In this document: positions 9,161-18,917 of the stretch, piece by piece | How positions within the stretch are numbered: the stretch's first letter is position 1 | How the letters are laid out: each line of letters starts with the position of its first letter | DNA from: CAZNPU01 sp964575335 | GTDB lineage: Bacteria; Planctomycetota; Phycisphaerae; Phycisphaerales; SM1A02 | Direction: 5' to 3' | Length of the DNA: 55,277 nucleotides | Assembly (NCBI GenBank): GCA_964575335.1 | Contig: CAZNPU010000025.1 | Span: 1 to 55,277, forward strand | Position numbers and translations under genes: made by a program | Notes under the pieces: generated by a model | The model's database searches: none | Told to the model about the DNA's origin: nothing | Seen by the model: only the letters and a program-made list of their open reading frames with translations

Positions 9161-10621
9161 TCAGCGAATGCCGCGTGCCGGAGCGGGTGCGTCGTTCCTG
9201 AGCATTGCCCGCAGGACTGCTGTTTTGTCGAGGGACTCGTGGTATTCCGCCAGTGGGTTGGAGTCAGCCACGATGCCGGCGCCGGCTGCGTAATCCAGCG
9301 TGCCGGTGATGTGCAGCGGCCGATACGCGTCGTCGCGTTGACCGGTCAGCAGCATGGTGCGAATGGCGATGTTCAGCCCAATGTTGCCGCAATTGCTGAA
9401 GTAGCCGATTGCGCCGCAGTACGGTCCTCGCCGCACCGGCTCCAGCGCATCGATGATCTGCATCGCGCGGATTTTCGGAGCCCCGGTGATGGAGCCGCCG
9501 GGAAATGTTGCCCGAAGCAGGTCCGCAGCGGTCACATCGCTCCGCAGGCGGCCGATCACTTCGCCCACGCCGTGGTGAATCGTCGGGTGCGATTCGATCA
9601 TGCGCGGTGTCGGCACCTGCACCGATCCATACTCACAGACACGCCCCAGATCGTTGCGCATCAGGTCGATGATCATGTGCAGTTCCGCTGCGTCTTTCTC
9701 CGAATGCAGCAAGTTCTGCGGATCAACCGAGGCCGGCCGCGTACCTTTGATCGGCCGCGTGATTATTGTTTGCGATCTGCCGCACAACTGCAAAAACAAT
9801 TCCGGGCTGAGTGAAACTGCGCTGCGGACGGTTGATTCATCCCCTTGCCCCAGCTCCAGGTGTGCTCCATACCACGGCATGGCCCGGGCCAGAGCGTTCA
9901 AGCCAAGCGAGCGCAGAGAGCCGGCAAATGCTGCACTGAATCGCTGGGTGATATTGGCCTGAAACACATCGCCTGCAGCGATGAACTCGATCGTGCGGCT
10001 CACCATGCTGACGTAGCGGTCAGCGTCAACATGAGGCCTGAGCGTTCCAAGCGAGTAATCCTCGCCAAGGTCAAGAGGGCTGCTGTTGTCGGAGTTCAAT
10101 TCCCGCTCGATATCCAGCAACGGCAGCGATTGGCCGTCACCGACCAGCAGCCAGCGCTGACTGTGATGGTCATAGAGCAGCGCTGATGGACAATATCCCA
10201 ATTCAATAAGCGGCCAGTTCCGATCAGCGATGGCGCCAGCAGGCCATTGTGCTGCCGGTTCAATGATGCGGCCCAGGTCATAAGAAAGACAGCCGATCCA
10301 CCCACCATGAAAGGGGATGCTGGATTGTTCAAGGCTTGGAGCAACACGCGGGGATGCTGTCAGGATTATGTCAAGGTCCTGCATCGCATCATGCGTGAAC
10401 GCCACGTGTTGCAGTTCGGGCGGCGGTGAGCCGACCCACTGCGATTTCACGTCAAACTGATACGTCACCACTGGGCTGGTCAGTATCGACCATCTGGCCC
10501 ACCGGGGGTGGAATCGGCCGGAATACAGGACAAACAGCGGGCATGCTGCAGGCCAGGCCGCGGCGACTGCCAGCGGCGGTGCGGTCCAATTCAGGTTGGT
10601 GACAAGAGGCGTTGACGGCAT
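9161..10621 (-). CDS. pabB: Aminodeoxychorismate synthase component I (PabB)
   Basis: Chorismate-binding enzyme of 486 residues that aminates chorismate for folate synthesis. Family signatures are clear in the C-terminal half: FQANITQRF, ITRPIKGTRP, KDAAELHMIIDLMRNDLGRVCE, FPGGSITGAPKIRAMQIID and GAGIVADSNPLAEYHES. The PIKGT motif (Lys in place of the Ala of anthranilate synthase) favours PabB over TrpE. The N-terminal 200 residues form the usual weakly conserved domain. No pabA or pabC neighbour is present, so the glutaminase partner must be elsewhere. It is divergent from ppdK. Confidence 0.9.
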   Translation of the reverse strand: MPSTPLVTNLNWTAPPLAVAAAWPAACPLFVLYSGRFHPRWARWSILTSPVVTYQFDVKSQWVGSPPPELQHVAFTHDAMQDLDIILTASPRVAPSLEQSSIPFHGGWIGCLSYDLGRIIEPAAQWPAGAIADRNWPLIELGYCPSALLYDHHSQRWLLVGDGQSLPLLDIERELNSDNSSPLDLGEDYSLGTLRPHVDADRYVSMVSRTIEFIAAGDVFQANITQRFSAAFAGSLRSLGLNALARAMPWYGAHLELGQGDESTVRSAVSLSPELFLQLCGRSQTIITRPIKGTRPASVDPQNLLHSEKDAAELHMIIDLMRNDLGRVCEYGSVQVPTPRMIESHPTIHHGVGEVIGRLRSDVTAADLLRATFPGGSITGAPKIRAMQIIDALEPVRRGPYCGAIGYFSNCGNIGLNIAIRTMLLTGQRDDAYRPLHITGTLDYAAGAGIVADSNPLAEYHESLDKTAVLRAMLRNDAPAPARGIR

Positions 10622-10686
10622 ACGTGATCCGGCTCAACTCCACTATACCGGCCGGTAAGTTCTGAAAGTCACTTGCGGCGAATTCG

Positions 10687-10714
10687 TTGAACGATCGAAT
10701 GCAGGTGCTACACT
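10687..10714 (+). promoter_or_regulatory. Probable sigma70-type promoter of ppdK
   Basis: TTGAAC (10687-10692) is separated by 16 bases from TACACT (10709-10714), which is preceded by TGC in the manner of an extended -10. It lies 55 bases upstream of the ppdK start and supports use of the upstream ATG that includes the basic tail. Confidence 0.5.
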
Positions 10715-10768
10715 CCGATTCCCCAACTACACACACGCATCCGTTCCAAAATCAAGGATGATCATAGT

Positions 10769-13690
10769 ATGGCCAACGCTGTTGCTACCCGTCGTCGTTC
10801 CAGCAAGAAGGTTCGCCGTTCCAAAACTGTTGCCGCCTCGGCTCGGACGATGAGCGGCGCACAAACCACACGAAAGAAATCGGCCCGGAAGGTAAGCGGA
10901 AAGGCAGCCAAAAAAACTGCCCGATCGGCCGCCAGACCACGCGCCGGAGCTTCCGCTGGCAGAGTTACGAAGATGGTCTACAGCTACGGCAACGGCAAGG
11001 CTGAGGGCAACGGATCAATGCGAGACCTGCTGGGCGGCAAGGGTGCGGGACTCGCTGAGATGACGCTCATCGGCCTGCCTGTTCCTGCAGGCTTCACCAT
11101 TACCACCCAGGCATGTGCTGAGTACTACAACCAGGATCGCAAGTGGCCCAAGGGACTTGAAAAGCAGGTGCGTGAGCATCTGGCGCGGCTGGAAAAAACC
11201 TGCGGCAAGAAGCTGGGCGACCCGCACGATCCATTGCTGGTTTCCGTTCGCTCCGGCGCAGCTCGCTCCATGCCGGGGATGATGGAAACCATCCTCAACC
11301 TCGGCCTCAATGATCGCAGTGTGGAAGGCCTTGCCAATGCCACCCGCAACCCGCGCTTTGCATGGGATTCGTACCGCCGCTTCATTCAGATGTACTCAAC
11401 GGTCGTGGTGGGGCTGAGCAAGGAAGTGCTCGAAGAAAAACTGGATGAAATGAAGCGGCATCTCGGCGTGACGCAGGACACCGATGTCCCCACCGAATCG
11501 CTGCGCACGCTCTGCGGTCAGTTCAAATCGTTCTTCCGCGAGCAAACGGGCGAAGAGTTCCCCCAGGATCCCTGGCAGCAGCTTGTCGGTGCGATCAACG
11601 CGGTGTTCGGTTCATGGATGGCGGAGAAGGCCGTCACCTATCGCCGCGTGGAAAAGATCGAGGGGCTCATCGGCACTGCGGTGAACGTGGTGCAGATGGT
11701 GTACGGCAACATGGGCGACGACAGCGGAACCGGCGTGTGCTTTACGCGCGATCCATCCACGGGCGAAAACGTCTTTTATGGCGATCTGCTCATCAATGCC
11801 CAGGGCGAAGACGTTGTCGCCGGCATTCGCACGCCCATTCACCTCTTTGAGCTTGCTGCGAAAATGCCCGAAGCCTGGGATCAGCTCAATGCCGTGCGCG
11901 CGATACTCGAGATTCACTACAAGGACATGCAGGATCTCGAGTTCACCATTGAGCGAGGCAAGCTGTACATGCTGCAGTGCCGCACTGGCAAGCGCACGCC
12001 CACTGCCGCGTTCCGCATTGCCGTTGAGCAGGCCACCAAGCCCGTGCTCAGCAAGGCGCAGGTGAATCGGCTGGTGAAGAAGCGCTATCTGCCCAAACGG
12101 TATGCCCAGGCTGCTCTCAAGCCTGTCATCACCAAGGACGAGGCGATCATGCGCATCACGCCGTTTGACATCGAACGGCTGTTCTATCCCATCATCGATC
12201 CCAGCATCAGTCGCGAGGAGCTTGCCAGCCGCCAACTCGCCACCGGCATCAATGCCGTGCCCGGTGCGGCTACCGGGCAGATCGTCTTTACCGCTGCCGA
12301 GGCTGAGGAAATGGCTCGGAACGGCCATCAGGTGGTGCTGGTGCGAAAGGAAACGTCTCCCGAAGACGTCGGCGGCATGCACGCGGCAGTCGGCATTCTT
12401 ACCGCCACCGGCGGCAAGACGTCGCACGCTGCCGTCGTCGCGCGCGGCTGGGGGAAGTGCTGCATCGTCGGCTGCGATGCGCTCAACATCAACTACGCCG
12501 CCAAGAGCGTCAGCGTCAACGGTCGCGTGCTCAAACAAGGCGACTTCATCACGCTCGACGGCGCCGACGGCGTCGTTTATGTCGGCGAGATGCCGCTGGT
12601 CAAGCCTGAACTGCCCGCGGAGTATTACACGCTCATGTCGTGGGTCGATAAGCGCCGCAAGCTGCGCGTGCGCACCAATGCCGACACGCCGTACGATGCG
12701 ATCAATGCGGTGAAAATGGGCGCTGAAGGCATCGGCCTGACGCGCACCGAGCACATGTTCTTTGACACCGAAGAACGTCGCCTGGCCATGCAGCGCATGA
12801 TCGTTGCCGACACGCTCGAAGAGCGTCGGGAAGCGCTGAGCGAACTGCTGCCGTTCCAGCGATCCGACTTCGTCGGCATCTTCGAAGCGATGAACGGTAA
12901 GCCCGTGACGATCCGCCTCATCGATCCGCCGCTGCACGAGTTTGTTCCGCACGAAGAAGACAAGCAGCGCGAGCTTGCAAGGCGCATCGGCGTGCCGTTT
13001 GAAAAGGTGCATCAGCGCGTTGAGCAGCTGCGCGAAGCCAATCCAATGCTGGGCCATCGCGGCTGCCGCTTGTGCATCACCTATCCGGAAATTCTGGACA
13101 TGCAGGTGCGCGCGATCATCGAAGCTGCGATCGTTGTGAAGAAGAACAAGATCAAGGTGCTGCCAGAGATCATGATTCCGCTGACGATCGATCGCAAGGA
13201 ACTTGCCATTCTGGTTGATCGCACCCGCCGCGTTGCTGAAGAGGTGATGAGGGACGCGGGCGTGAAGATTCATTACCTGGTGGGCACGATGATCGAGACG
13301 CCGCGCGCTGCGTTGTTGGCCGACCAGATCGCTGAAGTCGCTGAGTTCTTCAGCTTCGGCACCAACGACCTGACGCAGATGGTGATGGGCCTGTCGCGCG
13401 ATGACGCAGGCCGCTTCTTGCCGGATTACGTCGACAGGGCCAAGGCGGGGATCTTCAGCGATGATCCGTTCCAGAGCATCGATCAGGAAGGCGTGGGGCT
13501 GCTCATGCAATGGGCGATTGAGAAAGGCCGCAAGACGAACAAGAAGCTGAAGATCGGCATCTGCGGTGAGCACGGCGGCGAAGCTGAGAGCGTCAAGTTC
13601 TGCCATCAGCTTGGCATGGAATATGTCAGTTGTTCGCCGTACCGCGTGCCCATCGCTCGCCTGGCTGCCGCTCAGGCGGTATTGGCATAA
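10769..13690 (+). CDS. ppdK: Pyruvate, phosphate dikinase with histone-like basic N-terminal tail
   Basis: Cytoplasmic enzyme of 973 residues interconverting pyruvate + ATP + Pi with PEP + AMP + PPi. The ATP-grasp domain begins at about residue 70 (YSYGNGKAEG, LLGGKGAGLAEM); the phosphorylated His is His553 in GGKTSHAAVVARGWGK; the C-terminal PEP/pyruvate barrel carries the FGTNDLTQM motif and Cys932 in GICGEHGGE. A normal PPDK starts near Met69 here. The first 68 residues are extra: almost only Ala, Lys, Arg, Ser, Thr, resembling histone H1/HU tails. An internal start at Met69 has poor ribosome-binding context, whereas the first ATG has AAGGATG upstream, so the tail is probably made. It ends at a strong hairpin shared with convergent purK. 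Confidence 0.95.
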   Translation: MANAVATRRRSSKKVRRSKTVAASARTMSGAQTTRKKSARKVSGKAAKKTARSAARPRAGASAGRVTKMVYSYGNGKAEGNGSMRDLLGGKGAGLAEMTLIGLPVPAGFTITTQACAEYYNQDRKWPKGLEKQVREHLARLEKTCGKKLGDPHDPLLVSVRSGAARSMPGMMETILNLGLNDRSVEGLANATRNPRFAWDSYRRFIQMYSTVVVGLSKEVLEEKLDEMKRHLGVTQDTDVPTESLRTLCGQFKSFFREQTGEEFPQDPWQQLVGAINAVFGSWMAEKAVTYRRVEKIEGLIGTAVNVVQMVYGNMGDDSGTGVCFTRDPSTGENVFYGDLLINAQGEDVVAGIRTPIHLFELAAKMPEAWDQLNAVRAILEIHYKDMQDLEFTIERGKLYMLQCRTGKRTPTAAFRIAVEQATKPVLSKAQVNRLVKKRYLPKRYAQAALKPVITKDEAIMRITPFDIERLFYPIIDPSISREELASRQLATGINAVPGAATGQIVFTAAEAEEMARNGHQVVLVRKETSPEDVGGMHAAVGILTATGGKTSHAAVVARGWGKCCIVGCDALNINYAAKSVSVNGRVLKQGDFITLDGADGVVYVGEMPLVKPELPAEYYTLMSWVDKRRKLRVRTNADTPYDAINAVKMGAEGIGLTRTEHMFFDTEERRLAMQRMIVADTLEERREALSELLPFQRSDFVGIFEAMNGKPVTIRLIDPPLHEFVPHEEDKQRELARRIGVPFEKVHQRVEQLREANPMLGHRGCRLCITYPEILDMQVRAIIEAAIVVKKNKIKVLPEIMIPLTIDRKELAILVDRTRRVAEEVMRDAGVKIHYLVGTMIETPRAALLADQIAEVAEFFSFGTNDLTQMVMGLSRDDAGRFLPDYVDRAKAGIFSDDPFQSIDQEGVGLLMQWAIEKGRKTNKKLKIGICGEHGGEAESVKFCHQLGMEYVSCSPYRVPIARLAAAQAVLA

Positions 13691-13728
13691 TCAATCAACC
13701 AATCAGTCAACATCACCGCATCATTGAA

Positions 13729-13757
13729 CCGGCCCTGGGTCACTGACCCGGGGCCGG
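13729..13757. terminator. Bidirectional hairpin terminator between ppdK and purK
   Basis: A 13-bp stem (CCGGCCCTGGGTC / GACCCGGGGCCGG, one G-T pair) with loop ACT lies between two convergent genes. Followed by a moderately T-rich stretch on the + strand. Good candidate for shared termination. Confidence 0.75.
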
Positions 13758-13769
13758 CTGTTGATTCAT

Positions 13770-14987
13770 TCATCGTTTTGTCAATGTTTCCCGTGCCGCA
13801 AGCACATCGCGCAGCGCCTGCTCGGGAGTGTCGGCAAGTGCGGTGAGGTGGCCCATCTTGCGGCCGGGCCTCGGCTGCGTCTTGCCGTACAGGTGAAGCT
13901 TGACGTTGGGAAAAGCGCACGCGGCGGCCCAATTCGGCTCGCCATCATTCCAAAGGTCGCCCAGCAGATTCGCCATGGCGGCGGGGCGCAACATCGTTGT
14001 CGATCCCAGCGGCAGCCCGCATACAGCACGCAGTTGCTGCTCGAACTGGCAGGTCAGGCAGGCGTCGAAAGTGAAATGGCCGGAGTTGTGCGGCCGGGGC
14101 GCGAGTTCATTCACCAGAAGACGGTCGTCGCGCGTGAGGAAGAACTCAACTACCATGACGCCGACAACGCCAAGACGCTGCAGAATCTCCCGCGACATTT
14201 GCACCGCTTCATCTGCAATGTGACTTTCGAGCGGAGCCGGCGCGACGGTGGTGTCGAGAATGTGGTTGCGATGCGTGTTGAGCACGACGCCGAAGTGCGC
14301 AAACTCGCCTGACATGCTGCGTGCTGCGACGACGGACACTTCACAGGCAAAGTCAATAAAGCCTTCCAGCACGCCCTCGCCGGCATTGAGCGTGCCCCAG
14401 GCCGCCTCCGCTTCATCTGCGATCGTATCCGCAGCAGCGTTGGCGATTTTCACCTGCCCCTTGCCGTCATAACCCCATGCGGAAGTCTTGAGCACGGCTG
14501 GCTGGTTCAGTTGACGCAGCGCATCTGCCAGCTCAGTGGCTGAGCGGATCGGCCAAAACGGAGCGGTAGGGATGCCAATTGATTGCAGAAAGTTCTTCTC
14601 GCGCAGGCGATTCTGGGTGATGTGGAGCACCTCGCCAGTCGGCCGCACTGGCGCAACTGACGCAGCGGCTTCCGCAGTGGCGGTGGGGACGTTCTCGAAC
14701 TCGAACGTCACGACTGCGACATTGCGGGCGAACTCGCGCACCGCATCAAGATCGGCATAGCTGGCTCGAATTTCCCGATCGGCGACTTGGCCGGTTGGAG
14801 TGTCATCTTCGGGTGAAAGCGTATGCACGCGGTATCCCATCGTGCGTGCTGCGATGGCGAACATGCGCCCCAGTTGTCCGCTGCCAAGCACGCCGATCGT
14901 GCTGCCGGGAAGAATCACATCACCTGCCACAGCAGTGACTCCGATGGATGGTGCGTTGGTCGTGTGGCTGGCGGACAACCGCCGCAT
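13770..14987 (-). CDS. purK: 5-(carboxyamino)imidazole ribonucleotide synthase (PurK)
   Basis: ATP-grasp enzyme of 405 residues that carboxylates AIR to N5-CAIR with ATP and bicarbonate in purine synthesis. Visible signatures: IGVLGSGQLGRMFAIAA near residue 31, TFEFENVP, LKTSAWGYDGKGQ, and LVNELAPRPHNSGH near the end. There is a N-terminal extension of about 30 residues compared with typical PurK, so a later start is possible. It is 39 bases downstream of purE on the same strand, a classic purEK operon. Confidence 0.95.
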   Translation of the reverse strand: MRRLSASHTTNAPSIGVTAVAGDVILPGSTIGVLGSGQLGRMFAIAARTMGYRVHTLSPEDDTPTGQVADREIRASYADLDAVREFARNVAVVTFEFENVPTATAEAAASVAPVRPTGEVLHITQNRLREKNFLQSIGIPTAPFWPIRSATELADALRQLNQPAVLKTSAWGYDGKGQVKIANAAADTIADEAEAAWGTLNAGEGVLEGFIDFACEVSVVAARSMSGEFAHFGVVLNTHRNHILDTTVAPAPLESHIADEAVQMSREILQRLGVVGVMVVEFFLTRDDRLLVNELAPRPHNSGHFTFDACLTCQFEQQLRAVCGLPLGSTTMLRPAAMANLLGDLWNDGEPNWAAACAFPNVKLHLYGKTQPRPGRKMGHLTALADTPEQALRDVLAARETLTKR

Positions 14988-15026
14988 GCGAATTGGTTTG
15001 TGCGTTCTGCTGTCGTCATAGTTCGT

Positions 15027-15536
15027 TCACAACAGCTTTCCTGCACGAACCTTGTTGGCCTGTTCGCTGCGGAACGCGCGGAGTTTGTCGCGCAGTTCGG
15101 GCCGCGTGTTGCTGAGAATGGCTGCAGCGAGCAGGGCGGCATTGATCGCGCCGGCTTTGCCGATTGCCAGCGTGCCGACCGGCACCCCGCCGGGCATTTG
15201 CACGATGGAGAGCAGCGAGTCCATCCCCTTGAGCGCGTGGCTTTCAACCGGCACGCCCAACACCGGCAGGATGGTGTGGGCCGCCACCATGCCGGGCAAA
15301 TGGGCCGCGCCGCCTGCGCCGGCGATGATGACTTCAAGGCCGCGTTGTTCGGCAGTCGTGGCGTACTCGGCCATCCACTGCGGCGTGCGATGGGCGGACA
15401 CCACCTGGCATTCGTGCGGAATTGCAAATTGGTCGAGCGTTTCGTGGGCATGGCGCATCGTTTCCCAATCCGACGTACTGCCCATGATGACGCCGACCAG
15501 CGGGCTTTCTGGAGAAGTGGTCTGCGATTCAGCCAT
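15027..15536 (-). CDS. purE: N5-carboxyaminoimidazole ribonucleotide mutase (PurE)
   Basis: About 169 residues, the usual PurE length. Motifs GVIMGSTSDWETM, VVSAHRTPQWM, IAGAGGAAHLPGM and GTLAIGKAGAINAALLAA are family-defining, including the active-site SAHR. It converts N5-CAIR to CAIR and forms an octamer in known cases. I chose the ATG at 15536, giving MAESQTTSP, over an in-frame start 69 bases upstream that would add an unusual hydrophobic lead. First gene of purEK. Confidence 0.95.
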   Translation of the reverse strand: MAESQTTSPESPLVGVIMGSTSDWETMRHAHETLDQFAIPHECQVVSAHRTPQWMAEYATTAEQRGLEVIIAGAGGAAHLPGMVAAHTILPVLGVPVESHALKGMDSLLSIVQMPGGVPVGTLAIGKAGAINAALLAAAILSNTRPELRDKLRAFRSEQANKVRAGKLL

Positions 15537-15601
15537 GCCGGATTGTAACGGCACTTGATCGCTGTATGCCAATGCCCCGCAATCAACTGACCAAAAAGTC
15601 A

Positions 15602-15654
15602 ACACGTCAACAGGTTGCTGCTGTCGCTGGCTGCAGCGTTGCCTGTTGACGTGT
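15602..15654 (-). terminator. Hairpin terminator after the LolA-like gene
   Basis: Perfect 13-bp inverted repeat ACACGTCAACAGG / CCTGTTGACGTGT with a 27-base loop. Read on the minus strand it is followed by TTGACTTTTTGG, so it fits termination of the gene ending at 15751, just ahead of purE. Confidence 0.65.
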
Positions 15655-15750
15655 CGAGCTATTGAGAACGTGGCGTTTTGAAACGCGGCCTTCTTCGCGT
15701 TGCTGTCACATCGTCGTCATCATCATGACGATCGACGTGCCGTGCTGTGT

Positions 15751-16629
15751 TTACCGCGTTCCCTGGCCTCCATCATCGGCGGTCTCGCCGGCGGCGCCGG
15801 GTTTTCCTTTGTTCTTCTTGGCCTGTTCCAGCAGCGCTTTGATCTCAGCCGGCGGCTCGAATCGATCCTCGGGGAACTCGATGTTCTGTTCAATCTTGTC
15901 CATGACCATCGTCATTTCGATGCTCCCCATCATTCGTTGCCGATTTTTGTGCGGCATCAGGATGCCGTCCACTTCACGATAATCGCTGGGGAAGCTTTCA
16001 ATCTCGATCTCACCCATGGGGTTTTTCACGGTCATCACGGTCTTGACCAGAAGCCCCGATTCCTTGTCATAGTACGAGCGGATCGGCATGCCCTCATCCT
16101 TCGGTGTCAGGCGCACCTCGTAGCATTGCTTGTTGTTGATGGTCGCTGTGCCCACGCATTCGATCGACTTGTACAACGCATTCCAGTCCGTCTCGCTGCT
16201 GAAGTATGACGATCGCCGCAGCTGCGCAAGCTCATCATTTTCGATCAGTCTCGGACCGCCCATGACGCTGAGCTCCCAGCCGATCTCTCCGTTGAACGCG
16301 CTGACCGTAGAGCCGAGGGCGGGAAAATTCGCTTCCAGCAGAAACAGATTCGGCCGAGCCTGCCAGACCGTGATGTTGCCCTTGATGCCCTGGGCGGAGA
16401 TTTCCATCGTTCCCGTGCCGCGACGATTGCGGATCTTTGCATAGGCATCCGCGCCGCCGGTCACATCAACGTAGCGCTGCAGGATTTCTTCAGCGCTGGG
16501 AAGGTCAGCGGGGGTTACCTGGGCGTTTGCTGTGCCGCCCTTATCCGGGGCGACATCCTGCGCATGCACAGGTGCAATGATCATGGAAGTTGACAGCACG
16601 AAAACCGCATATTTCACGTGAAATTTCAT
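15751..16629 (-). CDS. Exported outer-membrane-lipoprotein-sorting (LolA/LppX-like) fold protein
   Basis: 292 residues with a clear Sec signal peptide (MKFHVKYAVFVLSTSMIIAPVHAQD, cleavage probably after HAQ or A). The mature part begins with SAEEILQRYVDVTGGADAY and continues with alternating strands such as GIKGNITVWQARPNLFLLEANF and KNPMGEIEIESFPSDYREVDGILMPHKN, a pattern seen in LolA-like periplasmic proteins of planctomycetes and acidobacteria. A role in lipid or lipoprotein binding is only inferred. The tail is Lys/Gly rich. The S41 protease gene lies upstream on the same strand with a gap of 154 bases. Confidence 0.7.
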   Translation of the reverse strand: MKFHVKYAVFVLSTSMIIAPVHAQDVAPDKGGTANAQVTPADLPSAEEILQRYVDVTGGADAYAKIRNRRGTGTMEISAQGIKGNITVWQARPNLFLLEANFPALGSTVSAFNGEIGWELSVMGGPRLIENDELAQLRRSSYFSSETDWNALYKSIECVGTATINNKQCYEVRLTPKDEGMPIRSYYDKESGLLVKTVMTVKNPMGEIEIESFPSDYREVDGILMPHKNRQRMMGSIEMTMVMDKIEQNIEFPEDRFEPPAEIKALLEQAKKNKGKPGAAGETADDGGQGTR

Positions 16630-16783
16630 TGATTGGCTCCTGAATCGTTTCGTGGAATCTCAAGAAACAAAAGCTCTGGATCAGTGTTCTGCGCCTGGAG
16701 AACTTTGGATGGTTCAAAGCGTGCGCATCGCTGATTGCCGGTTGCTGAACATCAACATTCACTCGTTCTGACGATCGCCTTTC

Positions 16784-18403
16784 TCAACGTTCGGTTGTTG
16801 CGTGTTCAGGTTCCTGATTTTTGCGTTCTGCAGTCGTGGTTTCAGCCAGAATCCATGCGACAGCAGCATCAAGTGCGGGATCACCGCCTGCAAGCAGCGA
16901 TTGCCGGTCCGGTTTCACAATCACATGTGGCGTCACGCCGCGGCCTTCCAGCGTTTCGCCGCCGGCTGAGACGTAATCAGCAAATGCGTATTGGAAACCG
17001 TCGCCATTGGGCAATTGCTCAATAAGCGAAGGCAGTGCGGCTCCGGCAGTGGGGGTGCCGAACAGTCGAGCTCGCCCCAGGTCACGCATGCCGCCAGCAA
17101 AAATCTCCGATGTGGACATGGAGCACCCGTCGATCAGGATCGCCAGCGGGCCGTCGTAGTTGTTCAGACGCGGATTGACGACAAACTTCAGTTGCGTGCC
17201 TCGCGTTTTCATCGTGCCAAGATACTGGTTGGGCGTATCGATGAACCAGCCAGCCATGCCCATGGCCAACATGCCAAGCCCGCCCGGATTGCCTCGCAGA
17301 TCGATGATGATGCCGCGCGCATCGCTGTAGGACTGCACCGCTTCGCCAAATGCCGGCATCAGCGATGCTGGATCAATAAACACGCTGAAGGCGATATAGC
17401 CAATATCGTCGGGCAATCGCTTGCTGCGAAAATTCAGGTACATGTCGGGCAAATGTCCGAGCGAGGCGATTTGGCCCGGCGGTTTGGCGCGAGCCAACTC
17501 CAATGTCACGGTCTGATCATGTTCGTTGCGGAAGTCAACCGTTACTGTGCGATGAATCGGTCCATCCAGGCGGCCTTGAACGCTCAAGGATTCGATGGCC
17601 TCGCGGAGTGTCGAGTCGCGATATTCCTCTCCGATTTGCTGAATGAGAGGAGCAACATCCTTGCCATTGATGCGCTCAACGATCCATCCCGGCTTGACGC
17701 CCGCCTTGGCAGCAGGAAGCCCTTCATCAACCCACATCACCAGCGCAACGCCGTCATAGACGCGCACGGTTAGTCCGGTGACGCCTTCCTTTTCAGATTC
17801 GGACGCGGTATCAGCATCGCTGTCATCGTCAGCTTGTCCGCGATCGCTGGCAGCGATTGCCAAACCGTCCTCCTCCTCATCATCATGCACTTCAGCATGA
17901 TTGGCTTCTTCCTCCTCCTCAGCCTGCATCGAAGCGTAGACGCTGGCGGGAATGATGCCGAAGTGCGATTGCCCCAGATGATCGATCATTTCGGAAATCA
18001 GCGAACGCACTTCGGTCATGGTTGAAGCCTGCTCGACTTTCGGGCGGTATTCATCGCGCAGGGCATCCCAGTCGACGCCGTTGAGGTTGGGGTCAAAGTG
18101 CTTGTCGCGGATTGTGGTCCAGACGACATCAAACGATTCGATGTTGAGCTGACGCTGCTCGGGCGTCAGCGTTTTTTCCGTGCGATCTGGCGCAGCATCG
18201 ACCTGTGCTGCAGCTTGAGAAGCATTGATCGACTGCGCTTTTGTTTCAGTTCGCGCCGATGAGCAGCAACCTGTCACGCTGAGCGCAGCAAGGCTGAGCG
18301 CCACCGAAACGATCATCCAGCTACGGCAGCGCGTCCTGCTGCGCAGCATGCAGCAGGGGCGACTTCGCCAGTCGAGGGCAAATAGTTCATGCAATCCGGG
18401 CAT
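16784..18403 (-). CDS. S41-family (C-terminal processing/tricorn-like) serine protease, predicted lipoprotein
   Basis: About 539 residues. The N-terminus has Arg-rich residues followed by a hydrophobic segment and the lipobox LSVTGC, predicting a lipoprotein. Next come a S41 N-terminal helical domain (FDVVWTTIRDKHFDPNLNGVDWDALRDEY), an acidic insert (EEEEEANHAE, DDEEEDG, later DDDSDAD), a PDZ-like region (GLPAAKAGVKPGWIVERING) and the protease domain with IIIDLRGNPGG and the Ser-bearing CSMSTSEIFAGGMRD. It probably degrades misfolded or tagged envelope proteins. The ATG at 18403 follows AAGGAAGGAGAAG, a strong ribosome-binding site, so an in-frame start 180 bases upstream was rejected. Confidence 0.88.
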   Translation of the reverse strand: MPGLHELFALDWRSRPCCMLRSRTRCRSWMIVSVALSLAALSVTGCCSSARTETKAQSINASQAAAQVDAAPDRTEKTLTPEQRQLNIESFDVVWTTIRDKHFDPNLNGVDWDALRDEYRPKVEQASTMTEVRSLISEMIDHLGQSHFGIIPASVYASMQAEEEEEANHAEVHDDEEEDGLAIAASDRGQADDDSDADTASESEKEGVTGLTVRVYDGVALVMWVDEGLPAAKAGVKPGWIVERINGKDVAPLIQQIGEEYRDSTLREAIESLSVQGRLDGPIHRTVTVDFRNEHDQTVTLELARAKPPGQIASLGHLPDMYLNFRSKRLPDDIGYIAFSVFIDPASLMPAFGEAVQSYSDARGIIIDLRGNPGGLGMLAMGMAGWFIDTPNQYLGTMKTRGTQLKFVVNPRLNNYDGPLAILIDGCSMSTSEIFAGGMRDLGRARLFGTPTAGAALPSLIEQLPNGDGFQYAFADYVSAGGETLEGRGVTPHVIVKPDRQSLLAGGDPALDAAVAWILAETTTAERKNQEPEHATTER

Positions 18404-18917
18404 ACGCTTCTCCTTCCTTGTCCTTTCCTGCAATGCGTTGCGACACTGTACCGCGGAATGCCGCCATGCGGGTGTGATCGCACCAATCTCACAACGCAAC
18501 TCAATTGGCGATTGTGAGGATAGGCCCGGCGCACTGGTCATTCCGAAACGTGATGCTGCGATTTCATCAATTGGCTGCTGCATGGGGCGGCTTGCCGACT
18601 GCGAGCACCCAAAAAGCGTATTTCAGCGATTGCCCATCCGCAATCAGCATTGGGTTCTGTTTGCGATCGAGCGTATGACCAGAGACAGCGCTGCTTTATC
18701 GTCGGTTTCCCGCACCAGGCGCCGAGCCGATTGCTGCAGCCCGTGCCAGCGTAAATTTGCGTCATCGTGAGTCTGTAACTCCTCTCGCACTGCGACGATA
18801 CTTGCTGATCGGTGTTACAGCCGTCGTGATGGCTGGCAAAAAGCAAGAGCAGGATGTGGCTTCAATGAGCGCAGCGGATAATCATTGAGGCAAGAGACAA
18901 GGTCTTTGGTGGTTCAC
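18404..18917. other. Intergenic, no gene recognised
   Basis: About 510 bases between the divergent S41 protease gene and the frameshifted small locus. No small gene, RNA or terminator could be supported; promoters for both sides should lie here. Confidence 0.45.

Noticed and set aside
9038..9814. Plus-strand open frame covering the end of pabB
   Set aside because: Cys/His-rich random-looking translation antisense to conserved PabB motifs.
11612..13606. Long open frame (664 codons) on the minus strand opposite ppdK
   Set aside because: Fully antisense to a clear PPDK; composition (His/Asp/Ala rich, no domain) is that of a mirror frame in GC-rich DNA.
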